DNA from: Cellvibrionales bacterium
GTDB taxonomy: Bacteria; Pseudomonadota; Gammaproteobacteria; Pseudomonadales; JAHEGP01
Reading direction: 5' to 3'
Length of the DNA: 19,013 bases
NCBI GenBank assembly: GCA_024645065.1
Contig: JAHEGP010000028.1
Span: forward strand, 1-19,013
Part shown: positions 13,822-19,013 of the stretch, in pieces
Layout of the letters: each line of letters opens with the position of its first letter
Numbering within the stretch: the stretch's first letter is position 1
Translations under genes and position numbers: made by a program
The notes under the pieces: generated by a model
The model's input: the letters and a program-made list of their open reading frames with translations, nothing else
Told to the model about the DNA's origin: nothing
The model's database searches: none

Positions 13822-13982
13822 GGTTGATTCCGGTGCATTAAGGCGGTTTTGGAAATGCGGCGCCATCGAGCCCACAGTGCCACAGATTGCCCCGCAATGA
13901 CAGGGTGGGTTTTATGTCGGGCCGGAGAAAGACGGCACTAACAAAAGGGGTATATGACGATGAAAGCCTTGCCAGGAGGCCT
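13822..13982 (+). repeat. 161-bp duplicated leader, copy 1 (heads the decayed barrel gene)
   Basis: Aligns without gaps to 15770-15930, with about 20 differences in 161 positions (about 88% identical) by hand count. It covers the region upstream of, and the first seven to eight codons of, a barrel gene (MKALPG...). Similarity ends abruptly at 13982 and is absent upstream of 13822. It contains the same GCCG-N8-CGGC dyad (13921-13936) and CAGTGCC (13875-13881) as copy 2, but the partner of the latter has one change (GGCACTA, 13934-13940). Confidence 0.9.
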
Positions 13983-14099
13983 ATTGCCGGCGAGGGATGC
14001 CTTGCCTGCCACTCCGGGGTTTCCCGATACTTCCGTGCCCAACTGCGGATTCCGGGATGAAAGGTTCATCATCGACGTTGCGCTCCTTGAAGAAGCGGC

Positions 14100-14121
14100 T
14101 GTCCGGCCGTTGTCCGGCCGA
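14100..14121. repeat. 11-bp tandem repeat in the pseudogene
   Basis: TGTCCGGCCGT (14100-14110) is followed directly by TGTCCGGCCGA (14111-14121). Its length is not a multiple of three, so it is a further candidate frame-disrupting slippage event, but the original frame in this eroded part cannot be established. Confidence 0.7.
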
Positions 14122-14312
14122 TGTCGACTTCGGGAAAGAAGTGTTTTATGATCCCCGTGGTTTTTGGATCGGACGTTGCGGGGTCCAGAATGGATGCTGG
14201 GTAAGGGCGGCAATTGGGAGTTTGGTGGCGTGCTGGTAAACCACCAGTGGAATGTCGCCGGGGACGATGACTTCGATACCAGCACTGCCGGCGTCCAGTA
14301 TTCTTGTACTGT

Positions 14313-14332
14313 AGTCTGCCGAAGTCTGCCGA
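14313..14332. repeat. 10-bp perfect tandem duplication that causes the frameshift
   Basis: AGTCTGCCGA occurs twice in succession. The upstream frame (VAGDDD) and downstream frame (LNESGL) differ by one base, and removing one 10-bp copy joins them exactly. Confidence 0.85.
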
Positions 14333-14671
14333 GGGTTTTTGTACTGCAATCTGAATGAATCCGGGCTTATCCAGGCCCAGCCAACGTTTTCCTGCAATCA
14401 CGAAGCTAAAAATGGCGACGAGCGGATCTTTCTTTCGGGCTTCGGCGTAGGGAAAACAATGCTTGTGGGGAAGACGCCAGTGGAGCTGTCGCTCCCGGAC
14501 CGGCACCCTATCGAGCAGCCGGACCCCTTCGGTCCCGATTGACAGGTCAGCTTCCAGATTGCGCTGTCGTGCCACTTACCTGGTGATGGCAGCGTCACAG
14601 CGCGACTGTTGTCTACTCCACGGCGAACCCGACCACGGTCTGCGCTTCCTTTGCTTACTCGGGAAATAGTT

Positions 14672-15709
14672 ATGGCAACAACAAAAAATCTCCTCAAACA
14701 GTGCGTCCTTTGGTCCGCGTTACTTCCGATGTCGGTCGGTTCCCTTGCCGACACTCGTCCGCCTTCAGCACTCGACGCATGTATTCTTGAAGCCCTGTCA
14801 ACTGCTCAAGCCTCCGTGACAGTGGGTGAAATCCGGCAGGCCTGTGCGTCAGAGGCCGCAAGCGGGAAAAATGTTGTCGTGGATCAGCCTGACAGGTCGG
14901 CAACGGTCTATGAACAGGACGCCGTTCAGATCCGTTTCGCGGAAGAAGCCGACATAGAGGAGCGACCCTTCGCGATCACGACCTACCGTCCCAATTACAT
15001 CCTGTGGACCCACATGGACGAGCCCAACCAGGCGCCTTTCCAGGAACCGACGGGGATCGAAGACCCGGTGCAGAACAATGAAATGCAGTTCCAGGTGAGC
15101 ATCAAGGCGCCGGTGTGGCGCGACATGTTCGGCAGTAGCATAGATACTTATATGACTTATACCGCCAGGTCCTATTGGCAGCTGTTCAACGACGATCTTT
15201 CGGCTCCATTTCGGGAAACCAATTATGAGCCCGAGATATACCTGCAAGACTTCACCGATTATGAGCTGTTTGGCGCACGTCTGGACGGCTGGGGGCTGGG
15301 TTTCAACCACCAGTCCAACGGTCGAGGTGGTCCGACTTCCCGCAGCTGGAACCGCATTCTCGGCAAGGTGATGATCGGTGCGGGCAGCGACTTAAGCTTC
15401 CTGCTGCGGGCCTGGTACAGGATACCCGAGGACGACGATGAAGATGACAACCCGGGAATGTACAAATATCTTGGCTACGGCGATATCCGCGCCGTCTGGG
15501 CCCCCAACCGCAACACCATAACGGCCATGGTGCGCCCGGGAACAAGGAACACGGGGTTTGAATTGACCTGGAGCTATCCGATCAGCAGGGTATTCCGGAT
15601 CTATGCCCAGTATTACAACGGCACCGGAGAGAGTCTGATCGACTACGACTATGATATGGAGCGAATCGGCATCGGCATCGCTCTGAACGATTACCTGCAG
15701 CGAATGTGA
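14672..15709 (+). CDS. pldA: outer membrane phospholipase A (OMPLA)
   Basis: A 345-residue protein with signal peptide (KNLLKQCVLWSALLPMSVGSLA), a linker carrying two cysteines (C37, C58; ILEALSTAQASVTVGEIRQAC), then the phospholipase A1 barrel from about residue 100 (TTYRPNYIL). The catalytic triad H213, S215 and N227 (GFNHQSNGRGGPTSRSWNR) has the spacing of E. coli H142/S144/N156, and R218 and S223 match the calcium-site residues R147 and S152. OMPLA is a dimeric, calcium-dependent enzyme that cleaves phospholipids misplaced into the outer leaflet. I placed the start at the ATG at 14672 (GGGAA 6 nt upstream, correct signal peptide), although the frame is open further up to the pseudogene's TGA. 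It lies between the two copies of the duplicated leader/barrel unit. Confidence 0.92.
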   Translation: MATTKNLLKQCVLWSALLPMSVGSLADTRPPSALDACILEALSTAQASVTVGEIRQACASEAASGKNVVVDQPDRSATVYEQDAVQIRFAEEADIEERPFAITTYRPNYILWTHMDEPNQAPFQEPTGIEDPVQNNEMQFQVSIKAPVWRDMFGSSIDTYMTYTARSYWQLFNDDLSAPFRETNYEPEIYLQDFTDYELFGARLDGWGLGFNHQSNGRGGPTSRSWNRILGKVMIGAGSDLSFLLRAWYRIPEDDDEDDNPGMYKYLGYGDIRAVWAPNRNTITAMVRPGTRNTGFELTWSYPISRVFRIYAQYYNGTGESLIDYDYDMERIGIGIALNDYLQRM

Positions 15710-15714
15710 AACAA

Positions 15715-15743
15715 TTGCCTTTACGCTTGCGTAACGTTATAGT
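15715..15743 (+). promoter_or_regulatory. sigma70-type promoter with a palindrome between -35 and -10
   Basis: TTGCCT (15715-15720) and TATAGT (15738-15743) are separated by exactly 17 bases. The spacer begins with TTACGCTTGCGTAA (15721-15734), two 6-bp arms around TT. An operator in the spacer is the classic position for a repressor or a MerR-type activator. Read as RNA it could instead fold as a 5-bp stem with a CUUG loop, but no T-run follows, so a terminator for the phospholipase gene is less likely. Transcription from here would start near 15750, making a leader of about 158 nt. Confidence 0.5.
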
Positions 15744-15769
15744 TAATTAAAAGCGGGCCGGGATTCCCT

Positions 15770-15930
15770 GGTTGCGTCCGATGCATTGAAGCAGTTGTGT
15801 AAATGCGGCGCCATCGAGCCTGCAGTGCCAAAGTGTGTCCCGCAATGACAGGGTGGATTTTATGTCGGGCCGGAGAAAGACGGCACTGACGGAAGGGGTA
15901 TATGGCGATGAAAGCCTTGCCAGGAAGCCT
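15770..15930 (+). repeat. 161-bp duplicated leader, copy 2 (heads the intact barrel gene)
   Basis: Second copy of the sequence at 13822-13982, same length, no gaps. It would be almost entirely 5' UTR of the mRNA from the promoter at 15715-15743. It includes the ribosome site GGAAGGGG (15891-15898) and the first codons. CAGTGCC (15823-15829) is exactly complementary to GGCACTG (15882-15888), and GCCG (15869-15872) to CGGC (15881-15884); the two pairings overlap and exclude each other. Confidence 0.9.
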
Positions 15931-16717
15931 GTTCTGGTTTGTTATTGTCGTGCATGTGCCGGCGCATGGCCAGCGTATTCCCCTCGACCAGGAGCGCGAT
16001 GCCCAGGGCCAGTCTCTCGAGCAGGCGGCGGAAGATCCTACCGCCAGCCTGATGAATGTGCAGCTTGGCGATTGGTACACCAGCGGTTTTCATAATCTCT
16101 CGGGTGAAGATGCCAATACCGTAGTGTTGCGCTCAGCAGTCCCATTCAAGTGGGGTAAGCAGTCGCATATCCTTCGGCTTACCTTGCCATTGGTCACCGA
16201 TAGTCCGTTTATCGACACGGGGCTATCCGATTCCACGATTTTCGACCTGATGACCTTTGACGAGGGTTGGGGCCGTTGGGGCCTGGGCGCCGTTGCCTTG
16301 TTGCCCACGGGGGGAGCCGACCGGGGAGCAGAAAAATGGGGCCTGGGGCCAGCACTGGGCTTTACCGCGCGCGGCGATGCATTTTTATGGGGGCTTTTTA
16401 ACCAGAACATCTTTACCGTTGCCGGTGAGGACGATCGCGAGGATGTCAATGTCAGTGTGCTCCAGCCCATCTTCAGCGTATCGCTCGGCAACGGATGGTC
16501 TGCCGGCGTCTCCGAAATGGCCATTACCTATGACTGGGAAAATAGCGAGTGGGCCAGCCTGCCGCTGGGCGTCAAAATCGCCAGGCTAACCCGGTTTGGC
16601 AAATTACCGGTGCAGTTCAACCTGCAGTATGAATATAACTTTGCCGATGACGGCCCCGCCAATCCGAAAAATCTGTTCCGCTTTACGGTGAAATTAATTT
16701 TTCCCAGCATCTTCTAG
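15908..16717 (+). CDS. outer membrane beta-barrel protein, transporter-like ('neuromedin U-like' family)
   Basis: A 269-residue protein with a signal peptide (MKALPGSLFWFVIVVHVPAHG). The acidic segment LEQAAEDPTASLMNVQL recalls the 'NP-x-A-x-L-x-x-x-P' opening of the family. Amphipathic strands follow, with turns WGLGAVALLPTGG (124-136), EKWGLGPALGF (142-152), FTVAGEDDREDVNVSVLQP (169-187) and AITYDWENSEW (205-215), and the chain ends in FRFTVKLIFPSIF, a C-terminal aromatic barrel signal. Proteins of this family are outer membrane barrels often labelled transporter or MetA-like; no substrate is established. The ATG at 15908 has GGGG 9 nt upstream and is preferred to the ATG at 15902, which is too close to it. 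A decayed paralogue lies at 13960-14584, under a copy of the same leader. Confidence 0.8.
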   Translation: MKALPGSLFWFVIVVHVPAHGQRIPLDQERDAQGQSLEQAAEDPTASLMNVQLGDWYTSGFHNLSGEDANTVVLRSAVPFKWGKQSHILRLTLPLVTDSPFIDTGLSDSTIFDLMTFDEGWGRWGLGAVALLPTGGADRGAEKWGLGPALGFTARGDAFLWGLFNQNIFTVAGEDDREDVNVSVLQPIFSVSLGNGWSAGVSEMAITYDWENSEWASLPLGVKIARLTRFGKLPVQFNLQYEYNFADDGPANPKNLFRFTVKLIFPSIF

Positions 16718-16850
16718 CTCGCCCAACACCCTCTGCCCGGGTATGCGCCTGCATCAAAGGGGCAGGAAAAGCCCGATCAGGCTGCATTGTCACAATTGAA
16801 CTGTGGTATCTTTTCGCTGCAGCAATCAGCCGGTGAAGGTTTGTGTGTAT

Positions 16851-17471
16851 ATGAGTTTTTACGACGACAGGATATTACCCTACTTGATTAACTGCGCCTG
16901 TGGCAACAAGGCGATAGCCGGACAGCGGCGCAAAATTGTGCCCGCTGCCGAGGGCCGGGTGCTGGAGGTTGGCATGGGGCCGGGATTAAACCTGCCCTTC
17001 TATGATGCCGGTCGGGTAGAAATGGTTTGGGGGCTGGAGCCCTGCCATGGAATGCGTGCGCTGGCCCAACCCCATATCGATGATGCGCCCTTTCCTGTGC
17101 AGTGGCTGGATTTGCCGGGTGAGGCGATCCCGCTGGAGGACAACAGCGTTGATACCGTGTTGTTGACCTACACTTTGTGTACCATTCCCGACTGGCGCAA
17201 GGCCTTGCTCGGGATGCACCGGGTTCTGAAGCCGAGTGGCAAACTCCTGTTTTGCGAGCATGGCCGGTCACCCGAGTTGGCCGTGCAGCGCTGGCAGAAT
17301 CGAATCAATCCGATCTGGAAAAAGCTCGCCGGAGGCTGCAATGTCAATCGCCCGATTACCCAATGTCTCGAAACCGGCGGTTTCAGGATTGCTGAGTTGC
17401 ACAACGAATATGTGGCAAAGACGCCACGTTTTGTCGGCTATCACTACCGGGGTGTTGCGACTATCGCCTGA
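16851..17471 (+). CDS. class I SAM-dependent methyltransferase (METTL7/UbiE-like)
   Basis: A 206-residue cytosolic enzyme. SAM-binding motif I is VLEVGMGPGLNLPFY (37-51). GLEPCHGMRALA (61-72) covers the acidic end of strand 2, FPVQWLDLPGEAIPLEDNSVDTVLLTYTLC (81-110) spans motifs II-III, and RVLKPSGKLLFCEHG (124-138) is the post-motif strand. The C-terminal NPIWKKLAGGCNVNRPIT and YHYRGVA resemble METTL7-type and phosphatidylethanolamine-methyltransferase-like proteins, so a thiol, lipid or other small hydrophobic acceptor is plausible; the substrate is not deducible. The frame is open upstream to 16803, but GAAGG about 11 nt before the ATG at 16851 and the family N-terminus (FYDDRILPYLI) support this start. 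It stands alone. Confidence 0.85.
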   Translation: MSFYDDRILPYLINCACGNKAIAGQRRKIVPAAEGRVLEVGMGPGLNLPFYDAGRVEMVWGLEPCHGMRALAQPHIDDAPFPVQWLDLPGEAIPLEDNSVDTVLLTYTLCTIPDWRKALLGMHRVLKPSGKLLFCEHGRSPELAVQRWQNRINPIWKKLAGGCNVNRPITQCLETGGFRIAELHNEYVAKTPRFVGYHYRGVATIA

Positions 17472-17520
17472 ACCCTGAAAAGCGCAGGAGGGGCTTGTAT
17501 CTCTTTCGTCACGGCCCCAC

Positions 17521-17550
17521 CTTGATAGGGTGGGCAGGCGCGCCCGGGTT
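17521..17550 (+). promoter_or_regulatory. weak heat-shock (sigma32)-like promoter before cbpA
   Basis: CTTGATA (17521-17527) differs from the sigma32 -35 CTTGAAA by one base. Fifteen bases later CCCGGGTT (17543-17550) keeps the leading CCC and final T of the CCCCATNT -10. The spacing fits and the gene is a DnaJ homologue, but the -10 match is poor. Confidence 0.25.
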
Positions 17551-17609
17551 CCGGGACAAGGTTGAAAACCGAGCTGAACTGCGTGTGAAAGTGCCCTGCG
17601 GGAGAAACT

Positions 17610-18563
17610 ATGGAATTCAAGGATTATTACGACATTATGGGCGTGGCGCGGGATGCCACCCAGGATGATATCAAGCGCGCCTATCGCAAGTTGGCGCGCA
17701 AGTTTCACCCTGATGTCAGCAAAGAGGCAGATGCAGATGCGCGTTTCAAGGAGCTCGGCGAGGCCTATGAGGTTCTCAAGGATCCGGAGAAACGCGCCGC
17801 CTATGACCAACTGGGCACCAACTGGCAGCAGGGCCAGGACTTCCAGCCGCCGCCGGACTGGGATGCGGGTTTCGAATACAGCGGTGGTTTCAGTGGTGCC
17901 GATTCAGCCCGGTTCAGCGATTTCTTCGAAGCCATTTTCGGCAAGGCCGGAGGCCAGGAGCGGCCCGGCCGGCACGGTACCCAGGGACATTACCAGGCGC
18001 GGGGTGAAGATCATCACGCGCGTATCCTGATTGACCTGGAGGATGCCTTTAAAGGTGGCGAACGCGCTATCACCCTGCATGCCCCGGTGGTTGATGCCCA
18101 GGGCAGGGTGCATACCCGGGAGCGGACCCTGAATGTTCGTATTCCAGCGGGGATCAAGGCCGGTCAGCAAATTCGCCTGACCGGACAGGGCAGTCCGGGC
18201 TTTGGTGGCGGGCCTGCCGGCGATCTCTACCTCGAGGTGGAATTCAAGCCCCATTCTCGCTACCGGGTGGAAGAGCGCGATCTCTATCTCGAGTTGCCAC
18301 TGGCGCCCTGGGAAGCGGCGCTTGGTGCGCGGGTCAGGGTGCCAACGCCGGGGGGAGCGGTCGAGCTCAATGTGCCCGCCGCTACCGCGGCTGGGAATAA
18401 AATGCGGCTCAAGGGCAGAGGTCTGCCCGGCAAGCCCCCGGGCGACTTGTTCGCAGTGGTCAAAATAGTTTTGCCGCCGGCCAAAACCGACGCTGACAAA
18501 GCGCTCTATCGCAAGATGGAGCAGGATATGGCGTTTAATCCGCGGGCGAAACTGGAGGCGTGA
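17610..18563 (+). CDS. cbpA: CbpA, DnaJ-family co-chaperone (curved DNA-binding protein)
   Basis: A 317-residue class II J-protein (E. coli CbpA is 306). The J domain (about 4-70) has YYDIMGVARDATQDDIKRAYRK and the HPD motif at residues 33-35, which stimulates DnaK ATPase activity. A Gly/Phe-rich linker (about 75-125, FEYSGGFSGADSARFSDFFEAIFG) leads to two C-terminal substrate-binding barrels: ARILIDLEDAFKGGERAI..., RIPAGIKAGQQIRLTGQGSPGFGGGPAGDLYLEV, and the second with LKGRGLPGKPPGDLFAVVKI. The zinc-finger cysteines of DnaJ are absent, as in CbpA. GGAG lies about 6 nt before the ATG. It is followed immediately by its modulator cbpM, which supports cbpA rather than another dnaJ. Confidence 0.95.
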   Translation: MEFKDYYDIMGVARDATQDDIKRAYRKLARKFHPDVSKEADADARFKELGEAYEVLKDPEKRAAYDQLGTNWQQGQDFQPPPDWDAGFEYSGGFSGADSARFSDFFEAIFGKAGGQERPGRHGTQGHYQARGEDHHARILIDLEDAFKGGERAITLHAPVVDAQGRVHTRERTLNVRIPAGIKAGQQIRLTGQGSPGFGGGPAGDLYLEVEFKPHSRYRVEERDLYLELPLAPWEAALGARVRVPTPGGAVELNVPAATAAGNKMRLKGRGLPGKPPGDLFAVVKIVLPPAKTDADKALYRKMEQDMAFNPRAKLEA

Positions 18564-18565
18564 TG

Positions 18566-18886
18566 ATGGAGCGAAAATCGGAGGCCCTTGAAGGCCTGGT
18601 CGTTACCGAAACTACCCTGTTCACTGTCGATGAATTTTGCAGTGCATGTACCGTCAAGCTCGAAGTTATAGAGGCGCTGGTTGCGGAAGGTATTGTTGAG
18701 CCGGTGAGGCAGGATCACGACCAGCCGCAGTTTTCAGGTGCGAGCCTCATGCGGGCACGGACCGCGATTCGCTTGCACCGTGATATGGAAATCAATCTGG
18801 CCGGAGTGGCGCTGGCATTGGACCTTATGGATGAAATCCGGGACTTGCGGCGACGCCTGGCCCAATTGAATGTGACGGGCATCTAG
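18566..18886 (+). CDS. cbpM: CbpM, modulator of the CbpA co-chaperone
   Basis: A 106-residue MerR-like helix-turn-helix protein. It has a start-proximal acidic strand (LFTVDEFCSACTV), the helical LEVIEALVAEGIVEPV block, ARTAIRLHRDMEINLAGVALALDLMDEI and a closing RDLRRRLAQL coiled-coil helix, all typical of CbpM. CbpM binds the CbpA J domain and blocks its stimulation of DnaK and its DNA binding. Three starts are possible in one frame (GTG 18560, ATG 18563, ATG 18566). GGAGG at 18554-18558 gives the best spacing (7 nt) to the last, which begins 2 bp after the cbpA stop. The genes are clearly one operon. Confidence 0.92.
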   Translation: MERKSEALEGLVVTETTLFTVDEFCSACTVKLEVIEALVAEGIVEPVRQDHDQPQFSGASLMRARTAIRLHRDMEINLAGVALALDLMDEIRDLRRRLAQLNVTGI

Positions 18887-18894
18887 GCTCGTTG

Positions 18895-19013
18895 CTAGTA
18901 CTCTTTCAGGGTGATATTGCCGTATTCAGCGGATCGGGAAGCGGTTGAGCGCCAGGCGTGCCTCGCCGGCAATGGCGCGTCCTTACCAAAAGGCGCGTCC
19001 TTACCAAGAGGCG
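18895..19013 (-). CDS. C-terminal fragment of an unidentified gene entering from the right edge
   Basis: On the minus strand one frame is open from the edge to a TAG at 18897-18895 and ends with residues AEYGNITLKEY, which looks like a genuine C-terminus. The preceding part is basic (PARHAWRSTASRSA). The edge holds an 18-bp tandem repeat translating as P-L-G-K-D-A, P-F-G-K-D-A. It would converge on cbpM with 8 bp between stops. Only about 38 codons are visible, and I recognise no family. Confidence 0.4.
   Translation of the reverse strand, partial: PLGKDAPFGKDAPLPARHAWRSTASRSAEYGNITLKEY
18974..19013. repeat. 18-bp tandem repeat at the window edge
   Basis: GGCGCGTCCTTACCAAAA (18974-18991) is followed by GGCGCGTCCTTACCAAGA (18992-19009), one mismatch, and GGCG of a third unit reaches the end of the window, so the array may continue. 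The period is a multiple of three and fits the minus-strand frame as a hexapeptide repeat. Confidence 0.85.

Larger units (their letters stand above)
13960..14584 (+). pseudogene. decayed outer membrane beta-barrel gene, paralogue of the gene at 15908
   Basis: The reading frame begins MKALPGG like the intact gene downstream, but its N-terminal half is mostly gone: about 630 bp remain against 810. An in-frame TGA at 14149-14151 interrupts it. Beyond that, the same frame gives NWEFGGVLVNHQWNVAGDDD, matching the WGLFNQNIFTVAGEDD strand region of the intact protein. A 10-bp tandem duplication (14313-14332) then shifts the frame. Reading continues one frame over as LNESGLIQAQPTF, SGFGVGKTMLVGKTPVEL and IEQPDPFGPD, the typical C-terminal strands of this family (annotated as transporters, 'neuromedin U-like' or phenol-degradation MetA-like). 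A TGA at 14540-14542 stands where the family has Trp (FGPDW), with QVSFQIAL still readable after it. Three lesions make it non-functional as a barrel. Confidence 0.8.

Noticed and set aside
14069..14575. Minus-strand open frame of 168 codons over the pseudogene
   Set aside because: The plus strand carries recognisable barrel-family segments; the minus frame shows no motif or ribosome site and is an antisense artefact.
13822..15930. Reading the two 161-bp copies as insertion-sequence ends or phage attachment sites
   Set aside because: No transposase or integrase lies between them, the copies are direct and include signal-peptide codons, and the intervening DNA is phospholipase A plus a paralogous pseudogene, which fits gene duplication better.
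16728..16772. Possible terminator after the intact barrel gene
   Set aside because: CTGCCC and GGGCAG can pair but with a loop of about 20 nt and no T-run.

Overview
The window (about 19 kb, GC-rich) reads as chromosome of a Gram-negative, probably marine, gammaproteobacterium. The basis is an outer membrane phospholipase A, several outer membrane beta-barrels, a three-part RND export operon with a QseB/QseC-like two-component system, a CbpA/CbpM pair and a probable DUF5062 protein. A group near Halieaceae/Cellvibrionales is my guess only. I see no tRNA, rRNA, CRISPR array, phage gene or transposase.

Layout. (1) 1-1751, minus strand: a small ArsR-family repressor with the two-cysteine layout of persulfide sensors (SqrR/BigR/YgaV), then, 3 bp downstream, an RND efflux permease cut by the left edge. 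(2) 1932-3029, plus: a FabH-type ketoacyl synthase, divergent from the repressor across an AT-rich region with a good sigma70 promoter and operator-like palindromes. (3) 3047-3715, minus: a small outer membrane beta-barrel. (4) 3879-11675, plus: one tightly coupled operon holding an outer membrane channel, a periplasmic adaptor, a heavy-metal RND pump, a DUF3240 protein, a response regulator and a sensor kinase. Nearly every junction overlaps. A CTTAAG-N5-CTTAAG direct repeat sits at its promoter, the form expected for PmrA/QseB-like regulators, so the operon probably controls itself. (5) 11672-13809: a glutathione transferase, an orphan 120-residue protein, an NTF2/limonene-epoxide-hydrolase-fold protein, a DUF5062-like protein and a small signal-peptide ORF coupled to it. 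(6) 13822-16717: a 161-bp sequence occurs twice, 1948 bp apart. Each copy covers the leader and first codons of an outer membrane beta-barrel gene. The first gene is a wreck (in-frame stops and a 10-bp slippage duplication), the second is intact, and phospholipase A lies between them. (7) 16851-18886: a SAM methyltransferase and the cbpA-cbpM chaperone pair. (8) The C-terminus of a minus-strand gene, carrying an 18-bp repeat, enters from the right edge.

Common theme: most of the window serves the cell envelope (two RND systems, four beta-barrel proteins, a phospholipase, a fatty-acid condensing enzyme). The most unusual item is the duplicated leader. It is about 88% identical between copies while the coding sequences it heads have diverged almost beyond recognition, and in the intact copy it is probably a long transcribed 5' UTR.
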